Positions 1-9,211 of a stretch of DNA of 64,000 bases are shown in pieces (position 1 is the stretch's first letter; each line of letters begins with the position of its first letter). The stretch is from Sphingobium fuliginis (GTDB lineage Bacteria > Pseudomonadota > Alphaproteobacteria > Sphingomonadales > Sphingomonadaceae): assembly GCF_004152845.1 (NCBI RefSeq), contig NZ_SEON01000003.1:409545-473544 (forward strand), in the 5' to 3' direction. Below the pieces are notes generated by a model. The model searched no databases. It was given only the letters and a program-made list of their open reading frames with translations, and was not told the origin of the DNA. The position numbers were made by a program, and so were the translations under genes.

Positions 1-1746
1 GGAAAAGGCCTGCTGGCCATGACCGAAGCGGACGTTGATCCGCACCTTCTCCGTTTCCGCATCATTGGCGAACAGGGTCAGCTTGACGCCGTTGGAGAAG
101 ACAATGCTTTCCATCCCCGGCAGGCCGATGGGCGTACGCGAAACGACCTTCCCCGGCGCGCCGAGCTTCGGCAGGTCGGCCATGGTCACAACCTTGTCCG
201 CCAGCCGCGCGTTGGTCGCCGCCTTGACCGGCGCGGCGACAGCGGCGGCCAGCTTCGCGTCGACGCCGGGCTGGACCTTGCCAGTGATCAGGTGCGCGCG
301 GAAGACGCCGGCGGAGAAGAGCCGCCGGGTCGAATCCAATATCTTCTGCGGCGTCATGCCCGTCTTGCCGGAGCGGAAGATGTCCAGCGCCGCCTGCGGG
401 CTGACCGTGGTTTCGCGAATGTCGACCGCGCTCACCAGGTCGCTCGCCTGCTTGGCGCCCGCCTCCGTATCGGCATTCTCGACCTGAATCGCGAGTGCGG
501 TGTCCATCTGCGCATATTCGCGGTCGATCTCTATCTGGCTTGGCGGCGCGGCCTTGGCATCCTCTATGATTGCGCGCACGTCGCCCAACGCCTTTTCCCA
601 ATTCTCGCCCGTGGGCACGATGGTGACGAAGGTGCCATCGGCGGACCGGCTGACATCCTGCTGATCCACGCTTGCCTGCAGGAAGCTGCCGCCGCTGCGC
701 GCAGCCTGTTCCAGACGGCGGCTGATGATCTGCAGGGCCAGCATGTCGGTCAGCTTGTCCTGATTGTAGACGATGGTGTCGGCATGCGGCTTCCACGGGC
801 GCAGCCAGGCCATGGTAAGGCCGGTGGGCGCGCCGGGCTCCACCGTCACCCTGGTGGCAGGGGCCCTGGGGTCGGGCTCCCCGAAATCGGGTAGCGGCGC
901 GCCCTTTCCGGGGACGGTCCAGGAGCCGAAATTATCCTTGATCAATTGCTCGGCCATGGCCGGGTCGATGTCGCCCGCAATCGAGATCACGGCATTTTCC
1001 GGGCGGTACCAGCGCTGGTGAAAAGCTTCCATCTTCGCCGCCGTGACGGCATTCAACGTTGCCACCGTGCCGATGGGGCTATGATCGGCCAGCGGCTGGC
1101 CAGCGAAGAAATGCCGTCTGGTCGCATCGGAAATCCGCATCTGCGGCCCGTCGCTCTCCCGCTTTTCCGCAAGGACCACGGCCCGCTCGGCATTCACGGC
1201 GCTCTCGACGATATTGGGGTCGGCCATCATGCCGGCGAGTATCTTCATGCTTTCGCCCAGGCTGGCCTGCGTCGCCTGCGGCAGGTCGAGCGCATAGGTG
1301 GTCCCGGTCGGCGTCGTCTGCGCATTGCTGTCGCTGCCGAAGGTGACGCCCAGCCGCTGCCAGATGCGCTTGGATTCCCCGTCGGGCACATGGCGGGAGC
1401 CGCGGAAGGTCAGATGCTCCATGAAATGGGCATATCCCAGCTCATCGGACTGCTCCATCAGCGAGCCGGCGTCGATCCGCAGCCGGACCGACACCTGACC
1501 CGGCGGCACGCCATTGCGGCGGACGGCATAGCGCACGCCATTGGACAGGGTGCCGAAGCGCCAGGCCGGATCGATCGGAACATCGCTGTTCTCGTAGAGC
1601 CATGGCCTGACCTGCGCCTTGGTAGAGCCCGGCGCCGTGGACGTGGCAGTCGGGTCCGTCTTCGCCCACAGAGGCGCGGGCGTTCCCGAAAGCAGCAGGG
1701 CAAGGACGGACAGCGAAGCGGCGGAACGCCGGAAGGAAAAGCTCAT
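1..1746 (-). CDS. M16 family zinc metallopeptidase, C-terminus beyond the window edge
   Basis: Periplasmic or outer-membrane-associated zinc protease of the pitrilysin (M16) family. The 582 codons present start with a typical signal peptide (basic start, hydrophobic stretch, Ala-x-Ala before residue 30). The inverted zinc motif HxxEH is seen as HFMEH at residues 107-111, inside a classical M16 N-terminal domain (SNGVRYAVRRN, GSLMEQSDELGYAHFMEH). The reading frame is open to base 1, so the C-terminal part is missing because of the window edge. M16 proteins of this type in alphaproteobacteria are about 900-970 residues. Physiological substrate is not predictable. Confidence 0.9.
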   Translation of the reverse strand, partial: MSFSFRRSAASLSVLALLLSGTPAPLWAKTDPTATSTAPGSTKAQVRPWLYENSDVPIDPAWRFGTLSNGVRYAVRRNGVPPGQVSVRLRIDAGSLMEQSDELGYAHFMEHLTFRGSRHVPDGESKRIWQRLGVTFGSDSNAQTTPTGTTYALDLPQATQASLGESMKILAGMMADPNIVESAVNAERAVVLAEKRESDGPQMRISDATRRHFFAGQPLADHSPIGTVATLNAVTAAKMEAFHQRWYRPENAVISIAGDIDPAMAEQLIKDNFGSWTVPGKGAPLPDFGEPDPRAPATRVTVEPGAPTGLTMAWLRPWKPHADTIVYNQDKLTDMLALQIISRRLEQAARSGGSFLQASVDQQDVSRSADGTFVTIVPTGENWEKALGDVRAIIEDAKAAPPSQIEIDREYAQMDTALAIQVENADTEAGAKQASDLVSAVDIRETTVSPQAALDIFRSGKTGMTPQKILDSTRRLFSAGVFRAHLITGKVQPGVDAKLAAAVAAPVKAATNARLADKVVTMADLPKLGAPGKVVSRTPIGLPGMESIVFSNGVKLTLFANDAETEKVRINVRFGHGQQAFS

Positions 1747-1818
1747 GGCCGCGCAGCCTAAAGAGATTTTCCTGAATGGCCACTGACAAAGAGGAAGGAA
1801 CCTCATCTTCCCGCGAAG

Positions 1819-1869
1819 ACGGGAATCCGGTCAAACGGCAGGACTGGGCTCCTGCCTTCGCAGGAGCCC
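1819..1869. repeat. Intergenic palindromic repeat with perfect 10-bp hairpin, possible terminator
   Basis: Bases 1846-1855 and 1860-1869 form a perfect 10-bp stem (GGGCTCCTGC / GCAGGAGCCC) with a CTTC loop. The preceding 27 bases match a second copy near 18709-18763 in the same orientation. It lies between the stop of the helicase gene and the start of the M16 gene, both on the minus strand. It could stop helicase transcription, but there is no clear T-tract, so a dispersed repeat is the safer reading. Confidence 0.7.
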
Positions 1870-1882
1870 ATCATATCCAGGA

Positions 1883-3268
1883 TTACCGCCCGCCGGTCTT
1901 CTGCACCGCGCCCTTATGCGCGCCGACATTGCTGCCGCCGCGACGGCGCCGGAAATTCTTCTTTGCCGGCTTCGCAGCTTCGCCATCCGGCCGATGCGCC
2001 CGTTCGGTATTGCCGCGCTGCTGCTTCTGCTGGTCCTGATAGCGGCGTTGCCCGTCGGCGCGCCGCGTCTTCTGCTCCGGGGTCTGCTCCCGACCCTTGC
2101 GCTGCGGCGCGGCCTTGGGAAGATTGCGCACCACCTCGACGAAATTCTCCGGCAGCGGGACGACGTCCAGCTTCACCTTGGTCGTCCGCTCGATGGCCTT
2201 CAGATAAGGCCGCTCGTCGTCCGCCACGAAGCTGATCGCAACGCCCTCCGCCCCTGCCCGCGCCGTGCGGCCGATGCGGTGGACATATTGTTCCGGCACA
2301 TTGGGCAGTTCGAAATTGATGACATGGCTGACGCCCGACACGTCGATGCCGCGCGCGGCGATGTCGGTCGCCACCAGCAGCTTCACATGGCCATGGCGGA
2401 AGGCCTGGAGCGCGGTGGTCCGCTGCGCCTGGCTCTTGTTGCCATGGATCGCCACGGCCTGGATGCCCGCGCCCTCCAGAAAGCGCACGACCCGGTCGGC
2501 GCCATGCTTGGTCCGGGTGAAGATCAGCGCGCGGTCGATGTCTTCCTTCTGGATCGTCAGGTTGAGCAGCGCCTGCTTCTCCATCTGGTTGACGAAGGTC
2601 GCCTGCTGCCGGACCCGCTCCGCCGTGGTCGACTGCGGCGCGACGCTCACCTTGACCGGATCGTGCAGGAACTGGCTGGCCAGCGCCTCGATCTCGCCCG
2701 GCATGGTGGCGGAGAAGAAGAGGTTCTGCCGCTCCTTCGGCAGCAGCTTGGCGATGCGCTTCAACGGGTGGATGAAGCCCATGTCCATCATCTGGTCGGC
2801 TTCGTCGAGGACGAATATCTCGGTGTCCTTGATGGTGAAGGCGCGCTGGTCGATCAGGTCGAGCAGACGGCCCGGCGTCGCCACGACGATGTCGACGCCG
2901 CGCCCCAGCGCCCGGATCTGCCGGTTGATCGGCACGCCGCCGAACACCACCTCCACGGACAGCTTCAGGAAGCGGCCATAGTCGCGGAAGCTCTGCGCGA
3001 TCTGCGCGGCGAGTTCGCGCGTCGGCGACAGCACCAGCATGCGGCAGCCCTGGAGCGGCGTCGGCTTGGGATTGCGGGCGAAATGGTCAAGGCTGGGCAG
3101 CGCGAAGGCAGCGGTCTTGCCGGTGCCGGTCTGCGCGATGCCGCACAGGTCCTTGCCCTTCAGCAGCACGGGAATGGCCTGCGCCTGGATCGGCGTCGGC
3201 GAGGCATATTTCTTGGCGGCCAGCGCCTTCAGGATCGGCTCGGCAAGGCCAAGGTCGGTAAATTGCAT
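1883..3268 (-). CDS. rhlE: DEAD-box ATP-dependent RNA helicase, RhlE type
   Basis: RNA helicase for RNA remodelling in ribosome assembly or decay. 461 residues with all core motifs in order: Q-motif (PTPIQ), motif I AQTGTGKT (45-52), PTRELAAQI, TPGRLLDL, DEAD (155-158), SAT (186-188), and the second RecA domain ending in ARGIDVSGV and YVHRIGRTAR. A basic, glutamine- and arginine-rich tail follows from about residue 375, as in RhlE. Single gene with its own upstream region (3269-3517). RhlE is the closest type by domain layout; another DEAD paralogue cannot be excluded. Confidence 0.9.
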   Translation of the reverse strand: MQFTDLGLAEPILKALAAKKYASPTPIQAQAIPVLLKGKDLCGIAQTGTGKTAAFALPSLDHFARNPKPTPLQGCRMLVLSPTRELAAQIAQSFRDYGRFLKLSVEVVFGGVPINRQIRALGRGVDIVVATPGRLLDLIDQRAFTIKDTEIFVLDEADQMMDMGFIHPLKRIAKLLPKERQNLFFSATMPGEIEALASQFLHDPVKVSVAPQSTTAERVRQQATFVNQMEKQALLNLTIQKEDIDRALIFTRTKHGADRVVRFLEGAGIQAVAIHGNKSQAQRTTALQAFRHGHVKLLVATDIAARGIDVSGVSHVINFELPNVPEQYVHRIGRTARAGAEGVAISFVADDERPYLKAIERTTKVKLDVVPLPENFVEVVRNLPKAAPQRKGREQTPEQKTRRADGQRRYQDQQKQQRGNTERAHRPDGEAAKPAKKNFRRRRGGSNVGAHKGAVQKTGGR

Positions 3269-3517
3269 GGATGATAACTCACGAATGGGCCCCGGCGTCT
3301 TCCGGCAGGGCCGGGACGCAAGGCGGGTTACGAAACGACCCGCGTGAAAAGGGAAGCCTCAAAGCTTGGCGCAGACTTTCATTGGCCGGCCCCGATGCCC
3401 GTTCGGGCCGAAGCGATCACGCTGCCAATCGCTGGAAGGGGCGTGAAGCCCGCTGCTGCGTTGCAGCGCATATGGCGGGAATGGCGGGAAAAAGCAAGTG
3501 GCGGCGTTCGCCTCCCC

Positions 3518-3988
3518 CTACAACGTCACCTCCACATGCTTGCTCCGCATCTCTTCGCGCACGTCTCCGCCGAACATTTGCCGAAACATGCCGCCAAGCG
3601 ACATGTCGGCACGCCAGATTTCCGCGCGGCCAAGATCGAAACGGAGCATCGTCAGATGCGGGTCCTGCCGTCCGCCGGGATACCAGCTCGCCACATCATG
3701 GGTCCAGTACCGGTCGATCACCGCCGGGTCCGTCTCCTCGACCAGGGTGCCGTCGATGCAGGCGAACAGGAAATGTCCCTTGCCTGCGAACTGGGCCATG
3801 GCCGGTCCGCCCCTGGCCAGCCGGTTCTCCCGCGTCGTATAGAACCAGAAGCAATGGTTCGCGCCGGGATCGAGCTGCGCCGTCATGGGCATACTGTGAT
3901 CGGGCGACCCTCTCAACCCGACCATCAGGAACGGGCTTTGCGACAATTCCGTCCAGAAGCGATGGCGGATGTCGGCCTCATTGCTCAT
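3518..3988 (-). CDS. Pyridoxamine 5'-phosphate oxidase-like flavin-binding protein
   Basis: 156-residue split-barrel protein of the pyridoxamine 5'-phosphate oxidase-like family, nearest to the general stress protein 26 group. Typical elements are the start EADIRHRFWTELSQSPFLMVGL, the strand pair HCFWFYTTRENRLA that usually contacts the FMN phosphate, and ESS-like D-P-A-V-I-D-R-Y-W followed by the C-terminal strands. Probable FMN or F420 binding and a stress-linked redox role are family knowledge, not shown here. It is divergent from nfuA with a 114-base gap. Confidence 0.8.
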   Translation of the reverse strand: MSNEADIRHRFWTELSQSPFLMVGLRGSPDHSMPMTAQLDPGANHCFWFYTTRENRLARGGPAMAQFAGKGHFLFACIDGTLVEETDPAVIDRYWTHDVASWYPGGRQDPHLTMLRFDLGRAEIWRADMSLGGMFRQMFGGDVREEMRSKHVEVTL

Positions 3989-4102
3989 CTTCTCTCTCCC
4001 TTCGATCTCAGGCGGGACTCAATCGACGGCGCCAAGCGATTTGCGGGAGTCAATTTAGCACGAAAGCTTGATCTTGCGCAGTCTTCTCTCCACATAGCGC
4101 GC

Positions 4103-4675
4103 ATGTTGATCGAGACCGAAGCGACGCCCAATCCGGCAACCGTCAAGTTCATTCCCGGCCGCGTGGTCATGGGCATGGGCACCCGCGATTTCGCCACACC
4201 GGAAGAAGCGGAGGCTTCGCCGCTGGCCGATGCGCTGTTCGGCCTGGGCGACGTGACGGGGGTCTTTTTCGGCGGGGACTTCATTTCCGTCACCATCGCG
4301 CCCGGCGCACAGTGGAGCGATGTGAAGCCGGACATCCTTTCGATCCTGCTCGAACATTTTTCCGCCAACATGCCGCTGTTCGCGCCCGGCTCGGCAGGCG
4401 AAATCTTTGTTCCCGAGGAGGAGGAATTTGCGGACGATCCGGAAGATGAGGAGATCATCGCCCAGATTCGCGAGCTGATCGACACCCGTGTCCGGCCGGC
4501 CGTGGCCAATGACGGCGGCGACATCATCTATCGCGGCTTCGACAAGGGAACCGTCTATCTGCGCATGCAGGGCGCCTGTTCCGGCTGCCCCTCCTCCACG
4601 GCGACGCTGAAGAACGGGATCGAACAACTGCTCAAACATTATGTGCCCGAAGTGACGGAGGTCCGCGCCGTCTGA
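4103..4675 (+). CDS. nfuA: NfuA/NifU-family iron-sulfur cluster carrier
   Basis: Fe-S carrier that passes [4Fe-4S] clusters to target enzymes. 190 residues: N-terminal Nfu_N domain (TEATPNPATVKFIPG, residues 3-17), an acidic linker, and a C-terminal NifU domain with the cluster-binding CxxC in GACSGCPSS. The ATG at 4103 gives the canonical N-terminus; an open frame runs upstream but has no family similarity. It begins the cluster that continues with tsaB and rimI, the usual order in sphingomonads. MiaB, a Fe-S enzyme and possible client, is encoded 3 kb downstream. Confidence 0.93.
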   Translation: MLIETEATPNPATVKFIPGRVVMGMGTRDFATPEEAEASPLADALFGLGDVTGVFFGGDFISVTIAPGAQWSDVKPDILSILLEHFSANMPLFAPGSAGEIFVPEEEEFADDPEDEEIIAQIRELIDTRVRPAVANDGGDIIYRGFDKGTVYLRMQGACSGCPSSTATLKNGIEQLLKHYVPEVTEVRAV

Positions 4676-4775
4676 GCGGCGAAACAGTTGGCCGGGAACA
4701 ATTGGCAAACCCGTGCCGATCGATTAACCGCAGAGCCGGGCATCGCATCGGGCGAGCGGTCAACAGGGGTTTTCT

Positions 4776-5405
4776 TTGCGCATATTGGTCATCGACACCG
4801 CGACACAGGCGCTGTCCGTGGCGCTGCTCGATGACGGAGCGCCCCTGGGCCATTTTCATGAAATCGTCGGGCGTGGCCATGCCGAAGCGCTGCTGCCCGC
4901 CATCGCTGCCCTGCCCGACGGCGGCCGGGCCGATGCGATCGCCGTCGATGTCGGCCCCGGCAGCTTCACCGGCGTGCGCATCGGGATCGCCGCCGCGCGG
5001 GCGCTGGCGCTGGCCTGGAACATTCCGCTGCATGGCTATGGCGCGCTCGCCATGATCGCGGCCAGGGCGGCGGCAGGGGATCATAAGGACGAGACCCTGG
5101 CCGTCACCATTACCGGCGGTCATGGCGAGTTGTTCTGGCAGGCCTTCTCCACTGACGGGCTTGCGCCCCTCGGCCCGCCCGCCTCCACGCCGATTGCCGA
5201 ACTGGCGAAGCAATTGACGCAGCCCACGCTCTACGGCACCGGCGCCGAAGCGCTGGTGACGGCGCGCGGCCATGGCACAGCGGTGAGCCTGTATCCCGAT
5301 GCCGCGGACTATCCGCTGGTCGCCGGGCTCCCGCCGCTCCCCCCCTCCCCCCTTTATTGCCGTGGCGCGGATGCGCGTCCGATGGCGGAACGGGCAGCGT
5401 CATGA
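4776..5405 (+). CDS. tsaB: tRNA threonylcarbamoyladenosine biosynthesis protein TsaB
   Basis: Partner of TsaD and TsaE in making N6-threonylcarbamoyladenosine at position 37 of ANN-decoding tRNAs. 209 residues of the ASKHA fold: RILVIDTATQALSVAL at the N-terminus and the hallmark GPGSFTGVRIG near residues 65-75. Start is TTG at 4776, placed at the conserved RILVIDT; no in-frame ATG fits. The stop overlaps the rimI ATG by four bases (ATGA), so the two are translationally coupled. Confidence 0.93.
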   Translation: MRILVIDTATQALSVALLDDGAPLGHFHEIVGRGHAEALLPAIAALPDGGRADAIAVDVGPGSFTGVRIGIAAARALALAWNIPLHGYGALAMIAARAAAGDHKDETLAVTITGGHGELFWQAFSTDGLAPLGPPASTPIAELAKQLTQPTLYGTGAEALVTARGHGTAVSLYPDAADYPLVAGLPPLPPSPLYCRGADARPMAERAAS

Positions 5406-5881
5406 CGCCGGGCCTGACGCTCCAGACCTATGAGGATGGCGAACGCAACGCGATGAGCGATGCCATGGACGTCATGGTGCGCGCCTTCGACCCGGCCTTT
5501 GGCGAAGCATGGACATTGCCGCAGCTCGCCGGGGTGATGACCATGCCGGGAACCTGGCTCACCATCGCCCGGATCGACGCCGCGCCGGTCGGCTTCGCGC
5601 TGGTCCGTTCCGTGCTTGACGAATGCGAATTGCTGCTGTTGGCCGTCAGCCCGCTCTGGCGCGGGAGGGGCATTGGCGAGGACCTGCTGCTCGACAGCCT
5701 CAGGACGGCGCGCAAGCGGGGCATTACGTCGATGAATCTGGAAGTTCGTGCGTCGAATACGGCAATAAGGCTATATGAAAAAGCCGGGTTCGAATATGTA
5801 CACCGCCGTCCCGGTTACTATCGCGGCAACGATGGACAACTTCACGACGCGCTAAGCTTTCGTATCGACATGCTTAGATGA
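5402..5881 (+). CDS. rimI: Ribosomal-protein-alanine N-acetyltransferase RimI (GNAT)
   Basis: GNAT acetyltransferase expected to acetylate the N-terminus of ribosomal protein S18. 159 residues; acetyl-CoA motif A is VSPLWRGRGIGEDLLLDSL, followed by EVRASNTAIRLYEKAGFEYVHRRPGYY, the RimI-type C-terminal signature. The ATG at 5402 overlaps the tsaB stop and is preferred over an upstream in-frame ATG at 5357 that lies in tsaB and encodes no family sequence. Confidence 0.9.
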   Translation: MTPGLTLQTYEDGERNAMSDAMDVMVRAFDPAFGEAWTLPQLAGVMTMPGTWLTIARIDAAPVGFALVRSVLDECELLLLAVSPLWRGRGIGEDLLLDSLRTARKRGITSMNLEVRASNTAIRLYEKAGFEYVHRRPGYYRGNDGQLHDALSFRIDMLR

Positions 5882-5993
5882 TTTAAATCCGCCCTTGCAA
5901 AACAGAAACCATCGGTATAGCTGACCCATACCGCTCCTGAAATGATTTTCCTCGGGCGGGTCGCGCAACCAATAGCCTTCGCAGGGAAAAGAA

Positions 5994-6419
5994 ATGGAAA
6001 CTGAATCAGCGCAGAGCGAACTGCTCATTACTTTGACGTCGGATATTGTCGCGGCCCATGTCTCGAACAACAGCGTTGCCGTCTCTGACGTATCTACCCT
6101 GATCCAGAATGTGCACGCCGCGCTTTCCGGTCTGGCCACTCCCGCCGCCGCGCCGGAGGTGAAGCCCGAACCCGCCGTCTCGGTCCGCTCGTCGATCAAG
6201 CCCGACTACATCATCTGCCTGGAAGACGGCAAGAAGCTGAAGATGCTGAAGCGCCACCTGATGACTCATTATCAGATGACGCCCGAAGATTATCGCGCCA
6301 AATGGGGCCTGCCGGCCGATTATCCGATGGTCGCGCCCAACTATGCCGAACAGCGCCGCAGCCTGGCCAAGAAGATCGGCCTCGGCACCAAGCGCCGTCG
6401 CGTCCGCGCTCCCAAATAA
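5994..6419 (+). CDS. mucR: Ros/MucR family transcriptional regulator
   Basis: Alphaproteobacterial zinc-finger regulator, a global DNA-bridging silencer in better studied relatives. 141 residues: helical N-terminal oligomerisation region (about 1-50), Ala/Pro linker, then the MucR domain SIKPDYIICLEDGKKLKML with KRHLMTHY and YRAKWGLPADYPMVAPNYAEQR. The second zinc cysteine of the CxxC form is replaced: the sequence reads C-L-E-D, as in family members that bind zinc through Cys-Asp-His-His. A very basic tail ends the protein. A clear terminator follows. Confidence 0.92.
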   Translation: METESAQSELLITLTSDIVAAHVSNNSVAVSDVSTLIQNVHAALSGLATPAAAPEVKPEPAVSVRSSIKPDYIICLEDGKKLKMLKRHLMTHYQMTPEDYRAKWGLPADYPMVAPNYAEQRRSLAKKIGLGTKRRRVRAPK

Positions 6420-6448
6420 CAGCGCAAACCGCAGGCAAACGCCCATGC

Positions 6449-6477
6449 AAGGGGTGCGCGTATCGCGCGCCCCTTTT
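6449..6477 (+). terminator. Rho-independent terminator after mucR
   Basis: Stem AAGGGGTGCGCG / CGCGCGCCCCTT (one G-T wobble) around a three-base TAT loop, running directly into a short T-rich tail (TTTTATA). It lies 30 bases after the mucR stop and isolates mucR from fur. Confidence 0.8.
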
Positions 6478-6542
6478 ATACTAGGACGAAAGCCGCTAGG
6501 CTCTTTTCCGAACTTACGCACATTCCAGCCAAGTGAGCCTGC

Positions 6543-6965
6543 ATGAACCGCAAGATCGACGTCGAAGCCCTTTGCCATGAAAAGGGCCTGCGCATCACCG
6601 AACAGCGCCGCGTCATCGCCCAGGTGCTGAGCGACGCCACGGATCACCCGGATGTGGAGGAACTGCACAGGCGCTCCGCTGCCATCGATCCGGGCATTTC
6701 CATCGCCACCGTGTACCGCACGGTCCGCCTCTTCGAGGAGGCGGGCATATTGGATCGTCACGATTTCGGTGACGGCCGCGCCCGATATGAGGCGGCGCCC
6801 GAATCCCATCACGACCATCTGATCGATGTCGAGACGGGCAATGTCATCGAATTCGTCGATCCCGAACTGGAGCAGCTTCAGAAGCAGATCGCGGAAAAGC
6901 TTGGCTTCCGCCTGGTCGACCACCGGATGGAACTTTACGGCGTCGCGCTCGACCGCAAGAGCTGA
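6543..6965 (+). CDS. fur: Fur family metal-dependent transcriptional repressor
   Basis: Iron (or manganese) responsive repressor. 140 residues: winged helix (RITEQRRVIAQVL, ISIATVYRTVRLFEEAGIL) in the first 80 residues, then the metal and dimerisation domain with HHDHLIDVETG and a terminal DHRMELYG. The C-terminal CxxC structural zinc motif of enterobacterial Fur is absent, as in alphaproteobacterial Fur/Mur proteins, so iron versus manganese sensing is open. Followed after 6 bases by plsC. Confidence 0.9.
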   Translation: MNRKIDVEALCHEKGLRITEQRRVIAQVLSDATDHPDVEELHRRSAAIDPGISIATVYRTVRLFEEAGILDRHDFGDGRARYEAAPESHHDHLIDVETGNVIEFVDPELEQLQKQIAEKLGFRLVDHRMELYGVALDRKS

Positions 6966-6971
6966 GACAGC

Positions 6972-7730
6972 TTGGCCGCACTTCGACGCTTCATGCGCCT
7001 GACGGCTTTGGCCGCCAGCCTGCTGCTCTGCCTCATCCCGCATCTGCTCTGGCGCGCGGCCCGGCGCCGGTCGCCCTGGCCGCCGCGTTTTCTGGCGCTG
7101 GCGGCGCGTTCCGTCGGCGCCCGGGTGCGGATCGACGGCCATCCCTTTCAAGGGGACAGCTTCATCATCGCCAATCATGTCAGTTGGGTGGACATATTGG
7201 CGCTGGGCGGTGCGACGGGTGCGGCCTTCGTCGCGCATGACGGCATCGCGCGCTGGCCCGTCATCGGCTGGCTGGCCGCGCAGAACAATACGCTCTTCGT
7301 CGCCCGCGAGCGCCGCGGCGCGCTCTCTTCGCAACTCGACGCCTTGCGCGCCGCGCTGGCGGGGCATCAGCCGGTGGCGCTTTTCCCGGAGGGCACCACC
7401 AGCGACGGCACCGGCCTCCTGCCGTTCAAGCCATCCCTGCTCTCGGTCCTGCTGCCTCCTCCGCGCTCGGTGCGGATTCAGCCTGTCCATATCGACTATG
7501 GTCCGGCCACCGCCGAAATCAGCTGGCACAGTGACGAGCCGGCGGGTGCGAACGTCAGGAGGTTGCTGGAACGCAAGGGCAGGCTGGAGGTCACCCTGCG
7601 CTTTCTGGAACCGTTCGATCCGGCAATCTGCCCTGATCGCAAGGCCTTGGCCGCGACGGCCCGCGAAAGAATAGCCGCGAGCATCGTCGCGCACCTGCCG
7701 CCTTTTACTTGCGGCGCACCCCTTGTATAG
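6972..7730 (+). CDS. plsC: 1-acyl-sn-glycerol-3-phosphate acyltransferase
   Basis: Membrane-associated acyltransferase that makes phosphatidic acid from lysophosphatidic acid. 252 residues with an N-terminal hydrophobic segment (residues 9-27), catalytic block I HVSWVD (HX4D; preceded by IIAN) and block III FPEGTTS. A TTG at 6972 is taken as start because it gives full family length and lies 6 bases after fur. It is followed 9 bases later by miaB, so fur-plsC-miaB probably share a transcript. Confidence 0.88.
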   Translation: MAALRRFMRLTALAASLLLCLIPHLLWRAARRRSPWPPRFLALAARSVGARVRIDGHPFQGDSFIIANHVSWVDILALGGATGAAFVAHDGIARWPVIGWLAAQNNTLFVARERRGALSSQLDALRAALAGHQPVALFPEGTTSDGTGLLPFKPSLLSVLLPPPRSVRIQPVHIDYGPATAEISWHSDEPAGANVRRLLERKGRLEVTLRFLEPFDPAICPDRKALAATARERIAASIVAHLPPFTCGAPLV

Positions 7731-7739
7731 CTGGACCGC

Positions 7740-9089
7740 ATGAATCGGTACGACGCCCAAAAGACTCCAGCGACCTTCCACGTCAAATCCTTCGGCTGCC
7801 AGATGAACGTCTATGATGGCGAGCGCATGGCCGAAATGCTGGGCGAGCGCGGCATGACCGCCGCGGCCGACGGCGCCGAGGCGGATCTGGTCATCCTCAA
7901 CACCTGCCACATCCGCGAAAAGGCGGTGGACAAGGTCTATTCCGACATCGGCCGCATGACCCGCGAGGACGGCAGCCGCCCGATGATCGCGGTCGCCGGC
8001 TGCGTGGCTCAGGCGGAGGGCGGCGAAATCCAGCGGCGCGCCCGCAATGTCGACATCGTCGTCGGCCCACAGGCCTATCACCGCCTGCCCGACCTGATCG
8101 ACAAGGCGGGCCGTGGCGAACAGGCCGTCGACACGGACATGCCGCTGGCGTCGAAGTTCGGCGCGCTTCCCGCGCGCACGAAGCAGGCGCGCCCCACCGC
8201 CTTCCTGACGATCATGGAAGGCTGCGACAAATTCTGCACCTATTGCGTGGTCCCCTATACACGCGGCGCGGAAATCAGCCGCAGTTGGTCCGCGATCCTG
8301 GACGAGGCGAAGGCGCTGGTCGACGGCGGCGTGCGGGAGATCACCCTGCTCGGCCAGAACGTCAATGCCTGGACCGGCGAGGACGACAGGGGCCGGACGC
8401 AGGGCATGGACGGGCTGGTCCGCGAACTGGCGAAGATCGACGCCCTCAAGCGCATCCGCTACACCACCAGCCATCCCAACGACATGAGCGACGGGCTGAT
8501 CGCGGCCCATGGCGACGAACCCAAGCTGATGCCCTTCCTCCACCTGCCGGTGCAGTCGGGGAACGACCGCGTGCTGAAGGCGATGAACCGAAGCCATGAC
8601 GCCGACAGCTATCTGCGCATCATCGAACGCGTGCGCGAAGCCCGACCGGACATCGCGCTCTCCGGCGACTTCATCGTGGGCTTCCCCGGTGAGACCGACG
8701 CCGAGTTCGAGGATACGCTGAAGATCGTGGAGCAGGTCCGCTACGCCCAATGCTACAGCTTCAAATATAGTTCGCGCCCCGGCACGCCCGCCGCCGACAT
8801 GGACGGACAGATCCCCGCGGAGGTCATGGACGAACGGCTCGCCCGCCTGCAGGCGCTGATCAACCGCCATCAGGTGGAATTCAACGCGGCCACCGTCGGC
8901 CGCCGCACCGGCATCCTGCTGGAGCGCAAGGGCCGCCATCCCGGCCAGCTCATCGGCAAGACGCCCTGGCTTCAGTCCGTCCACGTCACCGCGCCGGAAC
9001 TTTCCATCGGGGACATGGTAGAAGTCGATATCATCAGCGCCGGCCCGAACAGTCTGGCCGGACAACCCAGCAGGAGGAAGGCCGCTTGA
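7740..9089 (+). CDS. miaB: tRNA-2-methylthio-N6-isopentenyladenosine synthase MiaB
   Basis: Radical-SAM methylthiotransferase acting on i6A37 of tRNAs. 449 residues: N-terminal methylthiotransferase domain with cluster cysteines C20 (SFGCQMN), C56 (NTCHIR) and C88 (AGCVAQ); radical-SAM cluster C162, C166, C169 (CDKFCTYC); and a C-terminal TRAM domain (RTGILLERKGRHPGQLIG). The catalytic residues and length are complete. Confidence 0.97.
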   Translation: MNRYDAQKTPATFHVKSFGCQMNVYDGERMAEMLGERGMTAAADGAEADLVILNTCHIREKAVDKVYSDIGRMTREDGSRPMIAVAGCVAQAEGGEIQRRARNVDIVVGPQAYHRLPDLIDKAGRGEQAVDTDMPLASKFGALPARTKQARPTAFLTIMEGCDKFCTYCVVPYTRGAEISRSWSAILDEAKALVDGGVREITLLGQNVNAWTGEDDRGRTQGMDGLVRELAKIDALKRIRYTTSHPNDMSDGLIAAHGDEPKLMPFLHLPVQSGNDRVLKAMNRSHDADSYLRIIERVREARPDIALSGDFIVGFPGETDAEFEDTLKIVEQVRYAQCYSFKYSSRPGTPAADMDGQIPAEVMDERLARLQALINRHQVEFNAATVGRRTGILLERKGRHPGQLIGKTPWLQSVHVTAPELSIGDMVEVDIISAGPNSLAGQPSRRKAA

Positions 9090-9103
9090 ACCTAATCACA
9101 GTC

Positions 9104-9187
9104 GTTCCCGTGGCAACGGGAACCCATCTCCAGCCCTGTCCACCAGGCTCAAACGACAGGAGATGGATACTCGCCCGCGCGAGTGTG
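9104..9187. repeat. Multi-hairpin intergenic element between miaB and phoH
   Basis: An 8-bp stem GTTCCCGT/ACGGGAAC with a GGCA loop (9104-9123), then CATCTCC (9125-9131) pairing with GGAGATG (9159-9165), then a short CTCG/CGAG hairpin near 9170-9182. It looks like a non-coding palindromic element; it has no T-tract and sits inside a co-directional gene run. Confidence 0.6.
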
Positions 9188-9211
9188 ACTGACGAACAGG
9201 GAGGCTGCTGA

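Noticed and set aside
6006..9065. Open frame of 1019 codons on the minus strand
   Set aside because: It is antisense to mucR, fur, plsC and miaB, which all show clear family motifs. High GC content creates such long shadow frames.
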